In this document: piece by piece, positions 35,658 through 45,595 of the stretch
Position numbering within the stretch: position 1 is the first letter of the stretch
Layout of the letters: every line of letters starts with the position of its first letter
Assembly: GCA_001725945.1 (NCBI GenBank)
Contig: LRMT01000091.1
Span: 1-64,000, forward strand
Length of the DNA stretch: 64,000 nt
Source of the DNA: Cupriavidus sp. UYMMa02A
Lineage (GTDB): Bacteria; Pseudomonadota; Gammaproteobacteria; Burkholderiales; Burkholderiaceae
Direction: 5' to 3'
Translations under genes and position numbers: made by a program
Notes under the pieces: generated by a model
Seen by the model: only the letters and a program-made list of their open reading frames with translations
Database searches by the model: none
Told to the model about the DNA's origin: nothing

Positions 35658-37885
35658 GATCGAAGCGGTAAATGCCAAGGTAGCCGCCGAGTGCCTGAAT
35701 GCATTCTTCGCACCGCCGAACCGGTTTGCCTGTCTCGTCGCATTGGAGAGTGAGAATGGGGTGGCGATGGCATCAGGCGGCCAAGCGGTCCCGCCTCCGT
35801 TGCTCGATGCCATCCGGCGCTGCCTAAAGGGGGCCTATGACCTTCCCCTGCTCTTACCCTTCCAGGCCAGGAAGGAAGACGGGATCACGTGGTACGCCTG
35901 CGCACGTGACAAGCCCGGCCAGCGCGATTTGGGTGCTGACCTGCGCTCGTTTGTTGGCCCCAGTTACGCCGACTTCGACCCGACGGCCGTCGCGGCCACC
36001 GCTGCGGACCCGATCCTTGCGCAACACAATTTCTTCGCCGTGCGGTTCATCGCCACGGGGCGCGCCTACGATAGCAAAATCGTCGAGCAATGGGAGACTT
36101 ACTGGGATCTGCTAAAGCGTCGTCCGGTTAGACGCACGCTTGAACATCAGACGTTCGCGCAGCGGCGCGCGGCGCTCGACCGAGCGCTTCTTGCCCGGCA
36201 GGAGAGAGACGCGCGGGCGGCTTACGCTGCCTTGCGCGAACACCACGGCCTGAGCGCGGAAAACCGGGCGTTCCTGGACATCCGCATCGCAGCCGCCTTC
36301 GGCCGATGGCAAGACATACTCGCGCACTCGAGCTTCCCTTACTTGCTCAAAATCCGTCTGCCGCCGGAGACGTTTGGCGACATTTGGGAAGCGCTGTATG
36401 AGGTTCACATTCGTCCGGTGGAGCAAGCGCGTGATGCGCAGCAGTTGGTTGCTGCGTTCGAATCGGAGGTTCGCCCGAGTACGGGCAACTTGCTGCGCTC
36501 CCTTGGCCGCTCACGCAGGCCGGCGGCGCTCAAGTCATTCCTTCTGTACGAACTGTCGCTGGCACATCCCTCGGCGGAACTGTGCGCACAGTGGTTGGCC
36601 GAACTCGGCGATGACGCCTTTGGGCCGACGACCGATTCCATTCGGGCCCGTATCCAGGCGCTGACGCGAGGCACGGCTTTGAGACCGCACTGAAAAGCAT
36701 GGATCTCGAGCGCTATGAGGATGCCTACGATCTGCTGTGGTCGCTCCATGACAGTGCGGAGGTGCTGGCCGCCTTGCTACGATGCGCAAAGGAGATCGGC
36801 GATGCCGATCGCGCGCATCAAATCGTCGACCGCGTGCAATCGAACCCTGCCGATTTGCTGAGCGCGATGCAGCAAACGCGGCCGAGGCTCCTGGCGGATG
36901 TCCAGCGTCTGGCTGCCAGGAAACCGCCGGAAAGCCTGGAGACGCAACTTGGCACCGAACCGGAAGACGATACAGTCGTCGAAGATATTGTCGAACACTG
37001 GCGCGAGTTGGCGAATACCGATGCGTGCACCCATCTGGACGACGACATGGCGCAGCGCCTGGTGCAGACCATGGAGGACGAAGCGCTAAGCAATTCCTGC
37101 ACCTTCGAAGCACTCCTGCCCATCTGGTTCGGTTGGCTCGTTGAGCGTACGAAGCCCCAGGCGCGCTTTATCCCACTGTACCGTTGTCTGATCGAAGCGA
37201 TGCAGATCCGTGACCGCTTCCCTGACAGTAAACTGGAACTGATCAAGCGGGCAGCGCTTCACCTGATCATGGCTGGCCCTACACCCGAGCAATACGAGCA
37301 ACTGATACAGCGTCTGACGGAGATCTTTGACGAGGTGCGCTCCCCGCATTCGATGGGGTGGGCGCTCGACCTGATGGATGCGCTGATAATCGCGCCCACA
37401 AGAAGCGAGGAAGCCCGCCTGCGCTTGATGATGGTCGTATTGGACGCAGGGCGGGAGTACATTGCGCGCCTAGCTCCTACGCAGAAAGCCTTAATGATGC
37501 TGCTTGCCCGCGAATCGTCGCTACCCATGGCGCCACAAGCAGATGGCTTCGCGAAGCTCGACGAAGCTAGCGAGGTCGACGCGGACGCCGCGTCATGCTG
37601 TACAGCCTCGATAGCCAAGCGACACAGAGAGCTCTGAAGGTGCTGCAAACACTGGTCCCCACACTGAAGGTCACGACGAACAGCGATACCGAATGCACCC
37701 AGAGGCTGCGCCAGCACACGCGTCATGCCGATTATGTATTCTTCGTCTCGAGTGTCGCCACGCACCAGGCGTTCTACTGCATCAAGAACTCGATTCGAGA
37801 CGAAAGCGCATTCTGCCAAGTTCCGGGAACCGGCACGACGAGAATAGTGGAAACCGTTATTGGTGCAATCCAGTCTGCGCAGTAG
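35641..37885 (+). CDS. dpdD: DpdD (two frameshifts)
   Basis: About 748 aa after repair, mostly alpha-helical, no clear enzymatic motif. The first part (MASEIEAVNAKVAAECLNAFF onward) runs to a break near 36680 in a T run; repair gives GTAFETALKSMDLERYEDAYDLL. A second break near 37590 precedes VMLYSLDSQATQRALKVLQTL and the end VETVIGAIQSAQ. The stop TAG at 37883-37885 directly abuts the queD stop from the other strand. An alternative start ATG lies at 35647. Named from membership in the Dpd set. Confidence 0.78.
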
Positions 37886-38260
37886 CTAGTCGATGTATAG
37901 CGTACAGGAATCGCCGCTGGCTGGCCGGCTGACGCTGATGCGAACGATATTGGGCAACGACTCGCGCAGGCGCTTGCCGATAAAGTGGCACAGGTTCTCG
38001 AGCGTGGCAGGGCCCAGGTCACTGATCTCGTCGAGGAAGCGGTGGTCGAGCATGTCGCGCACGCGGTCGATTTCTCGCCTGAGGATGCCGAGGTCCACTA
38101 TCATGCCGGACCCCGGGGAGGGCACACCGCCAACTGTTACCTTGGCGTGGTAGGTGTGCCCGTGAATGCGCCGACTTCCTTCGGCATCGATCTCGCGGTG
38201 CAGCGTGTGCGCCGCCTCAAAGTAAAATTTCTGACTGACCTCGTATCTCATCGGCGTCAA
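37886..38260 (-). CDS. queD: QueD-type 6-carboxytetrahydropterin synthase
   Basis: Intact 124-aa protein of the PTPS/QueD family, the second step towards preQ0, converting dihydroneopterin triphosphate to 6-carboxytetrahydropterin. Zinc ligands are visible as FEAAHTL (His near 18) and RIHGHTYH (near 32-37), with DLG..., DHRFLD and LENLCHFI later. The position four residues before HGH, Cys in E. coli QueD, is Ser here (SRRIHGH). It is last in the modification operon, 32 bp after queC. Together with QueC it suggests a dedicated preQ0 supply for DNA; FolE and QueE must be encoded elsewhere. Confidence 0.88.
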   Translation of the reverse strand: MTPMRYEVSQKFYFEAAHTLHREIDAEGSRRIHGHTYHAKVTVGGVPSPGSGMIVDLGILRREIDRVRDMLDHRFLDEISDLGPATLENLCHFIGKRLRESLPNIVRISVSRPASGDSCTLYID

Positions 38261-38292
38261 TGTGCGGTTGGTGAAGGTCTCGGGACGCCGGG

Positions 38293-38996
38293 TTATCGGG
38301 AAGCGGCCTGAAGGTATTCCGCAAATCCCTTGCCGCGCAGTTCACAGGCAGGACAGATTCCACATCCGTAGCCCCACGTATGGCTCGTCGTGTGGTCGCC
38401 GACATAGCAGGTGTGAGCGTCATACCGGATAAGGTCGACGAACTGCGGCCCGCCCAGCTTCGCCGCCAAGGCCCACGTCTCCGCCTTGGTGAGCCACATG
38501 AGCGGTGTTTCGATCAGCAGCGGCCAGTCCATGCCGAGGCTGAGCGCGACCTGGAGAGACTTCAGCGTGTTTTCACGGCAGTCGGGATAACCGGAGTAGT
38601 CTGTCTCGCACATCCCCCCAACCATTACGGGCAGATTTCTCCGATAGGCGAGCGCAGCCGCGAAATTGAAGAAGATCAGATTGCGTCCGGGAACGAAGGT
38701 GTTCGGCAAGCCGGAGGCGTTGAATTCAATCTGCTTTTCGCTCGTCAGCGCGGTATCACTTAAGGCGCCGAGAACGCCAAGGTCCAGCATATGATCCTCG
38801 CCAAGCTTCCCAGCCCAGTTGGGAAATGCCGTTCTGATCTTCCGCAGAATCGTCTGCCGGCATTCCAACTCGACGCTGTGACGCTGTCCGTAGTCGAAAC
38901 CGATTGTCTCGACGTGCTTGTACCGCTGGAGGGCCCACGCCAGGCACGTCGTAGAGTCCTGACCACCAGAAAAAGAACCAGTGCGCGCTGATGCAT
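38293..38996 (-). CDS. queC: QueC, 7-cyano-7-deazaguanine (preQ0) synthase (one frameshift)
   Basis: ATP-dependent enzyme converting 7-carboxy-7-deazaguanine to preQ0. The ATG at 38996 reads MHQRALVLF, then one base is missing near 38970; repair gives the PP-loop [17 protein letters not shown] and [16 protein letters not shown], continuous with the rest. The middle has [15 protein letters not shown] and [13 protein letters not shown], and the C-terminus has the zinc-binding [14 protein letters not shown]. Repaired length is about 234 aa, usual for QueC. It lies between dpdB and queD. Confidence 0.92.
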
Positions 38997-39007
38997 AGTT
39001 TCACCAA

Positions 39008-40078
39008 TTAGGCAATGCGACGGGGTTTACGGAGAAGGCGCTTGAGTGTGCGGGTCAGGTAGTTGGCCAGCAGGTCGATATCCGATGGCGTATTCTGGAT
39101 GCCGTTCCATGGACGAATATCGTTCTGCGACAACTCCCAGGTTCCGCTGGTCCAGGCAGTGTACGGCTTCAGCAGTTCAAGTCCGCGCACGAACTCATTT
39201 TTGAGTCTCGCGCCTTCCGTCGAATAGAGCAGTTCCATGACGAACCCCATTGCGACGATGCCGGCCCCATGGCGCAGCCGCGACGTTCTCGGCACCATGC
39301 CTACCCACTCGGGCCCGAACACCTCCACGACCGCTGCGAAAAACTCGTCGATCAGGGAGACGGACAGTTCCTCAAAGTCCTCTTCCTTGATGAAGTCGCG
39401 GATAGCGCCGTCCGAGGTCGAATTCATGACCAGGCGCTGCATAGCCGTGTCGCTGACTACCCCTTGCGGATTGGTGTGCTGGCGAATCTCACCGAACAGC
39501 GACGAGCCCCGCTGATAGTTCAGGCGGTCGACGATGCGGGCAGAGAACTTCCGCGACGTGAACCGGTCGGGAAGTCCTTCGACATTGGGCAGAAGTTCGT
39601 AGATCAGCGTTTTGGGCAACGGCCGTGTGTTGTTGATCAGGACGAACTGTTGGCGAAGTTCGTTGTAGTCCTTGCAAACCAGTGCCGACACGAACACCTG
39701 GAAGCCAGGCTTCTTGATGCCGGCGAGCGCCGTGAGACGCTGCTGGCCATCCACTACAAAGCCTGGCTTGCCCGACTCCGTGTTGATCTTTACGCTAACC
39801 AGGCCGTCGGCGAGCTCCTTTACCTGTACACCGTCGATGAAGGCAACAATGACTGCGTTGGGCAGCAGCGCATCATCGCGGTTCAGGTAGTCCCGGATTT
39901 CCTTGATATGAGAGGCGACCTGATGCCGTTGGAATCCCTTCAGGTGGCCGTCTTCGGTCCGCCCGATCCGCTCGATTTCGGAGAACGCCAGTACCTGTTC
40001 AGGAGTCGCTGCAAAGGAAAAGACGTCATGGCCCTTGGCTTGCTGCGCCCGAATGGCCTTGAATCGGAAAGTGCTCAC
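39008..40078 (-). CDS. dpdB: DpdB, DGQHR-domain protein
   Basis: Intact 356-aa ParB/Srx-fold protein of the DGQHR group, with DGQQRL at residues 110-115 and the conserved QFVLINNTRPLPKTLIYELLP block that follows. DpdB is required with DpdA for inserting preQ0 into DNA; the DGQHR motif is linked to nucleotide hydrolysis. The start overlaps the dpdA stop (ATGA). A second, distinct DGQQR protein is encoded on the other side of dpdA. Confidence 0.87.
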   Translation of the reverse strand: MSTFRFKAIRAQQAKGHDVFSFAATPEQVLAFSEIERIGRTEDGHLKGFQRHQVASHIKEIRDYLNRDDALLPNAVIVAFIDGVQVKELADGLVSVKINTESGKPGFVVDGQQRLTALAGIKKPGFQVFVSALVCKDYNELRQQFVLINNTRPLPKTLIYELLPNVEGLPDRFTSRKFSARIVDRLNYQRGSSLFGEIRQHTNPQGVVSDTAMQRLVMNSTSDGAIRDFIKEEDFEELSVSLIDEFFAAVVEVFGPEWVGMVPRTSRLRHGAGIVAMGFVMELLYSTEGARLKNEFVRGLELLKPYTAWTSGTWELSQNDIRPWNGIQNTPSDIDLLANYLTRTLKRLLRKPRRIA

Positions 40079-41370
40079 TGGCGTTCCTCGAGAATGTTCT
40101 GTACGTGCTTGTGATAGACGCCGAGGTTGTGAAACCCACGGCGTTTGTTGCGATTACTTGCCCGAAATATGATGACTTCCACGCCGACGTCACGGCAGAT
40201 CGGACACCCGCATTCCTTCCACGGTTTGGCTTCGAGCGTCCTTGCCATCAGGTCTCTCTGCTTCTTGAGGTCCCGTTCGCGCTGCTCTTCCGACGTGATT
40301 TCCCCTTGAGTCAGGAAGCGCTGATAGTCGGTGAGGGCATCCAGTGCCGTCGCGAGCGGCATTCGGCGCTTATCGAAGGCACGTATCGCTTCTAGGGCCT
40401 TTTGCTCACGCCTCATAAGATCCTCAGCGCTGAAGATGCCCCGCTTGATTCCCTGCATCAACCTAGGATTCTCGATTGCCTGCGGAATGCGGATGGCGGC
40501 GTAGTAGTTCAGAGTGCCATCACCATTGCTGCTGTAATAATTCGCCTTTGCATCCTTGAAGGCACGAATCAGGGGCGACGTTGAATCAAAGCTCGTAATG
40601 CCGTACCCGGTAAACTCTTGGATCTTGTCGGCTTTCGCAAATCCCAGCAAGTGAATATCAGTCTCCGGCTTGATGGCCTTGCGAATTGCTTGCAGTACCT
40701 GGTGGATGACGTCGACCTTCAATGGAACCAGGCCGCCTACAGCCAGGTAGCGGTAGCCCATCTTTTCCAATGCCACGGCTGCCTCCGCCATACTTTCCGG
40801 AGACCATCCCTGAATCGGCCCCAAAGGCTCGAATGGCCATCCTTCCGCTTCTGTCAATCGAAGGAATTCTTCGGCGTTAGACAAGGTAATGTCAAAGCGG
40901 TCCGTGACATCACGGGGTTGCTCTACTCGTGGCGGATTGCTTGTGTCGCACGCGAAGATGATATGGTCGGGTGAGCATCCATGCGTGAACGCTGCGTCCG
41001 AATAAAACTCCACCACTTCCGCCGGGGAATATGCTGGTTTAGGGTGCTCCACGTATGCAAATGCACCGCAGTCACCCATTAGCATCTTGTCCTTATGTTT
41101 CGGGCCGCCGAAGCGCAGAAACTTCCGAGCTCCGTCACGGAGCATTCGCTGCTCCTCAGCGGTCGAGTACCTAACTTTAGACGTGGCAACGCCTTCCGCT
41201 TGCCGGACCGCACTCATGGAGACAAGGAGTCCATCATAAGGCGCAGGCTCCATGAGTTCATGAGCATAGCAATCGTCCCAATAGCGTTTCCGGCCCGGTG
41301 CGTTTCGGTCTTGCAGGAAGTCATACATCGGATCGACGTAGTCCTGCGTGTCGGAGTACAAAAACTTCAT
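40075..41370 (-). CDS. dpdA: DpdA, DNA-guanine transglycosylase (TGT-like)
   Basis: Intact 431-aa TIM-barrel enzyme related to tRNA-guanine transglycosylase, which exchanges guanine in DNA for preQ0. Visible features are GDCGAF with the general acid/base Asp near residue 100, LAVGGLVPLK near 209-218, the candidate nucleophile Asp in SFDSTSPL near 262, and the zinc region CGCPICR near 393. DpdA proteins lack the RNA-binding C-terminal extension of tRNA enzymes, as here. It overlaps both flanking DGQQR genes by 4 bp, so all three are translationally coupled and probably act together. Confidence 0.93.
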   Translation of the reverse strand: MKFLYSDTQDYVDPMYDFLQDRNAPGRKRYWDDCYAHELMEPAPYDGLLVSMSAVRQAEGVATSKVRYSTAEEQRMLRDGARKFLRFGGPKHKDKMLMGDCGAFAYVEHPKPAYSPAEVVEFYSDAAFTHGCSPDHIIFACDTSNPPRVEQPRDVTDRFDITLSNAEEFLRLTEAEGWPFEPLGPIQGWSPESMAEAAVALEKMGYRYLAVGGLVPLKVDVIHQVLQAIRKAIKPETDIHLLGFAKADKIQEFTGYGITSFDSTSPLIRAFKDAKANYYSSNGDGTLNYYAAIRIPQAIENPRLMQGIKRGIFSAEDLMRREQKALEAIRAFDKRRMPLATALDALTDYQRFLTQGEITSEEQRERDLKKQRDLMARTLEAKPWKECGCPICRDVGVEVIIFRASNRNKRRGFHNLGVYHKHVQNILEERQ

Positions 41371-42497
41371 TTCTTTACTTGGTTGGCATAGGCGCGTACC
41401 AGCGCATCTTGCAATCTTTTGATGTCTCGTGGAGTATTTTGGATTTCATTCCATGCCACCCCCAACGAGTCCCAATGGCCTTTGGTCCAGGCGCATTGGG
41501 GGGCGATGCTCTCAAGTTCATGACGAATCGTCTTGTAGTCTTCGCTAACCCCGGAAAGCTTTGCGTAGATGCGGTCCATGAGCACGCCCATTGCCTCGAT
41601 ACCGGCGGAATGCATTAAGCGACTCTGGCGCGGATCGCAACCCCATGCCTCGTGAAAGACGTCGCGCACTGCAGACCAGAACGTCAGCAGAACGCGATAC
41701 ATCGCCTCGATATCCGCCGCCTCATTCGCGCGCGCGGCCTTATACGCTGCCAATGCACCAAGTGGATTGTTGAGGCTATTGCGTATCATCGTAATGACAG
41801 CCGTATCCGTGATTACTGCTGTGGAGACCGATCGATCGGTCATTCTCTTGATGAGGCGATGAAACGGGGAGTTGGGGTCCCGATTCAGCAGGCTGCACAG
41901 TTCCGATGGCACGCGTCGCGCGTTGAGTTCGCGCGGGAGGAGTATTCCAGAAGTTTCGGGCAGCAATTCGTTGATCAATCGAGTCGGTAGCGGCTTCGCC
42001 TTATTGACCAAGATGAATTGCTCGCGCTGTACGTCGAGACTGTCAGATACGAATCCGATCACAGGTACTGGAATCGTCGAACTCCTGGCCTCGGCCAATG
42101 CAAGCGACCGTTGCTGGCCATCCACGATCCATGCAACCCGGGCTCCTTCCTCGAACACCGGGATAGTAAGCGTCCCGGCCTGAGAAATGCCCATGTCACC
42201 CGTTGGTTTGGATCCGCGCGCAGCTACAAATCGTACCTCTGGCGACATGGCCAGGATAATTGCGTTTGGAAAGAGGACGTTTCCCTGGTTGAGGTACTCG
42301 ACGATACCTTTTACGTGACTGCGGATCTCCGGCCTCTGGAACCCCTTCAGGGTATCCTTGGCGTCGCGCTCGATGCGACTGATATCAGCCAGCTTCGTGA
42401 TGTCTGCGCCGCCAATGAAGAACGCGTACACGTCCACGCCACCACCCTGAGTTGTGTGGAGCGCGCGGACGACGATCTCTTTGGTATTTGTGGTCAC
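41367..42497 (-). CDS. Second DGQHR-domain protein (DpdB paralogue)
   Basis: Intact 376-aa protein with DGQQRSLAL at residues 126-134, EQFILVNKAKPLPTRLINELLP and a C-terminal NEIQNTPRDIKRLQDALVRAY that mirrors NGIQNTPSDIDLLANYLTRTL in the first DpdB. The two are clearly homologous but differ along most of their length. Lying directly upstream of dpdA with a 4-bp overlap, it is probably a partner of DpdA. Whether it duplicates DpdB or supplies a different function (for example target choice or partner of a heteromer) cannot be read from sequence. Confidence 0.85.
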   Translation of the reverse strand: MTTNTKEIVVRALHTTQGGGVDVYAFFIGGADITKLADISRIERDAKDTLKGFQRPEIRSHVKGIVEYLNQGNVLFPNAIILAMSPEVRFVAARGSKPTGDMGISQAGTLTIPVFEEGARVAWIVDGQQRSLALAEARSSTIPVPVIGFVSDSLDVQREQFILVNKAKPLPTRLINELLPETSGILLPRELNARRVPSELCSLLNRDPNSPFHRLIKRMTDRSVSTAVITDTAVITMIRNSLNNPLGALAAYKAARANEAADIEAMYRVLLTFWSAVRDVFHEAWGCDPRQSRLMHSAGIEAMGVLMDRIYAKLSGVSEDYKTIRHELESIAPQCAWTKGHWDSLGVAWNEIQNTPRDIKRLQDALVRAYANQVKK

Positions 42498-42509
42498 AGC
42501 GTTATCACG

Positions 42510-43435
42510 TCACGAAGTGAGTTCCTGGCACAGGCCATGCCAAATCCGACGGAACCGCCCCTGCTCGCAGGCAACCTGTGCCTCGTCCCTCAAGAATCGC
42601 AGCAATTGCGTGGAGCTGCCGCCGTAGGCTTCCCAATTATTGCGTAGTAATTGAGCGATTTCCTCGTCTCCCAGCTTGGCTCGACGGGGAACCTGGGGGG
42701 CTACCAGGCTGGCCAAGGCCGAGGTCACTGCTGAGACCCCCTTCTTCAGCGAAAGGCGGTGACCATGCAGTTCTTCAATGAAATGCCGAAGGGCGCGCTG
42801 CGGAAAATCTGCCCGCGTCCCAGGGAATGCGGTGGCTTCTAGCCGGTCGTCATAGGGCATGATGCAGCGCCGCAAGTGTTCCGGAACAGCAATGCGCCCT
42901 CTCTCGGAGGTGAAAATTCTCAGCTTCTCGGCGCAATCTTTCCCGCAGCCTTGTAAATCGCCTGAGACCATTTCGAGGTATCCGCTGGGCAACGCCAGGA
43001 GGACGGCCTTGGTGCGTTGGTCCGAGACAAGCCGAGCAATTGCAGGTCCTGCGTTGAGTTCCATCCACCAATCAGCAGGCGTCGATTTGAGATGGGCAAG
43101 CGCCGGTGCGATCGAACCGACCCCGGGCGACACGGTAAGGTCATAGAGGGGAACTTTCGCACTTGCGTGCGTGAGGCCCAGGCCGGCAGAAACGAAAGCG
43201 AGGCGAGCACCCACCAATCGGCGGTCGCGCGGGCGTCGACAACAGATCTGCCTAGGTAGAGATCAGATGCGAACTGATGTTTGGGGGATCTTGATAGCTC
43301 TTTTTTCCACAGACGGGCGAGGTCGGCTACCGACCTCACTCCAGAGAGGGCGGCTTCTGGCAAGTTGGCAGGAGAGCCTGAAGCCGTCCGGCTGCGCTTC
43401 CTGCTGGTGCAGTTTGTGAGCACAAGTACATCCAT
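42510..43435 (-). CDS. dpdC: Probable DpdC, YaaA/DUF328-like protein (one frameshift)
   Basis: About 308 aa after repair. The N-terminus MDVLVLTNCTSRKRS and the segment ADWWVLARLAFVSAGLGLTHASAKVPLYDLTVS (split by a break near 43203) have the layout of YaaA/DUF6884-type folds: cysteine loop, then a GL-xx-xxx-xPYD-like block. DpdC is the enzyme that hydrates dPreQ0 to the amide dADG in this pathway; size, position at the head of the modification operon and the otherwise complete gene set support that identity. I assign it by context more than by a diagnostic motif. The ATG at 43435 opens the conserved N-terminus. Confidence 0.65.
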
Positions 43436-44033
43436 GGCAGCGTGTCTTTGCGGCGCTGGAGTCTCTGGAGCGCGTGCAGTAATTTTAACTACCAGGATTC
43501 TACACGTTGCAGTTATCTGTCTCAATTACAGATCATGGTCAACAGTAAATCATCGGGAGGGGCGATTGCTGTCCCGCAGATATCGGCTCACAGCTCCTAC
43601 GGCACTCGGGGTGAATTCTCGCTGAATAGTGACGCATAATCCTCTTTTCTCGCGGCGGCTACCAGACAGAGGAAAGCCGTGCCGAGCGGAGTCATAGCGA
43701 TGCCGTGTTGCCGGCGTCGCAGCGAACGGGAAGTCAAAATGTGGACGCCGGGACGTAATGCGACTCCCCCAGCAGCAGTCCCTGGACCCATGACTCAATA
43801 GACCGATGTGTGCTCACACAGATGCGAAGTACATCAAGAAGCCGAGGTTATGGCCTTTGCTCGCTATACGCGAAGCGATTTTCCTTACGGACACACAACA
43901 GGCAAGCGAGGTGCAGTCCGGGAAGCGGAGCGACAATGGACGGGTCAGAAAGCTCTCGACTGCTGGCGGAGGGATGGATTATGGGGTGAGTGCCAGCAGA
44001 GGCTCGCCCCCGGGGCAGGCAATTACGTTGGCT
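43436..44033. other. Intergenic region upstream of the modification operon
   Basis: About 600 bp in which I see no supportable gene; the open frames here are short and compositionally unlike proteins. AT-richer DNA at 43475-43550 directly upstream of dpdC is the likely promoter region of the dpdC-queD operon, but no clear -35/-10 pair stands out. Confidence 0.4.
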
Positions 44034-44872
44034 TCATCGATCGGAGGGCTGGAAAGCCAGGCAGGCTCCAAGCTCATTAGTCCGGACATTGAACACTCGC
44101 GGCTTGGGTTCCGATAAACAGACTATCGATATATTTGCTGGTCCCCATGCCCGCTGGAGTTTTACTGTTGTTTGGGCTAGTTCTTCGCATCCTCCTGGCA
44201 GAACCAAGATAGCGCGGTCGTATCGTTGCAGTAATTGCGCCAGACGAGCCAGATAGCTTCCAGCAATGTAGCTGTCACGCCTCGGTCCTGCGGCTTTAAT
44301 CTCCACGGCAATTGTGCAATCACCTTGCTTGAACAAGAGATCAGGAAAGAGCGGCTTCCGTGGCACTGGTAGTTCGACTCGCCCCTTCTTGACTAGCCCT
44401 AGCACCTCCGGACTCCGCCGAATCTGGGCAACCGCCATATGTTCGAAGTCTGCTATGCGCTTAGCAGTTCCAACTTGCGCGCAGTGTCTCCAGTTGAGGG
44501 AATTACTCTTTCGCGCTGAGCTCGCACCTTGTCGTGTGTCAGGGTGCCAGATAGAACTTTCACAACCACCTTGTCGGCGAGCTCGGCGGAGAGTTCATGC
44601 AACTTCATAAGCTCCATAACAGCCGTCGAACCTGCTAAGACTTTCTTTCGCCGCAACATCGCCGGATACACGCGCAAGAGAAAGCGGTATAGCGACTCAA
44701 ACCTTCGTGCTGTCCGGGACGCGAGTCCAACATCCTTGAGCCATACTTCCATCGCTGCGTAGTCTTTGCCGCCAGCAATGCCCTTATCTACGAACTGTGC
44801 GACCTTCTTACCCTGGCTCAACCATCGTGGCCAACGTGGATTCTCATCATCCATGGCGACGGGGCGTACCAT
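44034..44872 (-). CDS. Putative PD-(D/E)XK nuclease-fold protein (one frameshift)
   Basis: Two adjacent frames appear to be one gene of about 279 aa. The first (from the ATG at 44872) ends DTARKLELLSA; adding one base near 44454 continues IADFEHMAVAQIRRSPEVLGL into the second. The C-terminal part has FPDLLFKQGDCTIAVEIKAAGPRRD, an Asp followed by E-x-K at nuclease-core spacing, then a helical GSYLARLAQLLQRYDRAILVLPGG. The N-terminal half is helical and unrecognised. It lies at the border of the Dpd island and could be a stand-alone defence or recombination nuclease; that is inference. Confidence 0.5.
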
Positions 44873-44998
44873 GAATAGCTCCTGACATGAATTGAAGAAA
44901 AAAAGGCTCCAAGCGTAGTGTATGGCAAGAGCCTTGAATCCCTAAGCGATATCAAGACTAAGAGTGGCTAAGAAGACCATGTCATCAATCGACGCCTG

Positions 44999-45240
44999 AT
45001 GGACGTTAGCGATGGCATGGCGCGAAAGAAGATCGACAACGAATTGTGGAGGGCCCTGCAGCCGCTTTTGCCCATGTTGGGGCCTTCACTAAAAGGTGGT
45101 CGACGAAGAGTTAGCCGCACTGAACTGAACGGCATGCTGCTTGTATTGCAAACTGGGCTCCGTGGAAGGGGGCTGCTGTAATAACTTGGCTTTGGCAGTG
45201 GCATGACCTCCTGACGCCGTCTGCTTAGACTGGCAGGTCA
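44999..45240 (+). pseudogene. IS5-family transposase N-terminal fragment
   Basis: MARKKIDNELWRALQPLLPMLGPSLKGGRRRVSRTELNGMLLVLQTG is the N-terminal (DUF4096-type) wording of IS5/IS1031-group transposases. The frame is lost after LQTG, with decayed continuation (the next frame shows a WLWQWHD-like piece), and no DDE domain follows. It is an old insertion-sequence scar. Confidence 0.75.
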
Positions 45241-45595
45241 GTGACGATTGGGGCCGCCGGCACATCAATGCTTACCACTCTCCAGTCGTTCCGTAAGCCT
45301 CGGAAACGCGGTGGCAAAGTATCTGAGAGGGGCCGGTGCCGAACAGATTCGGCTGCTGATTGCGCAGGACGAGTGGGTGATACCGCCGACTTCGTCCTGT
45401 CCAAGGCAGAAATGCGCGTTAAGCCCTTGCCTGCCGAGTTCACGGAGCGAGCACGCTAGTGACATTTTGGGCTATGTCGGAATTAGCGGCAGAGGAAGCT
45501 AACTCGAACATAGCTTTGAGAAAAAAGCTATTTCGCTATCCCAAGACGCAGTTCAACTGCAACACACAGGAGTGTGCTTCCCTTCAAAAGTCCAC

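Noticed and set aside
43806-44117. Overlapping open frames upstream of the dpdC operon
   Set aside because: Two competing frames, neither with family pattern, ribosome-binding site or protein-like composition throughout.
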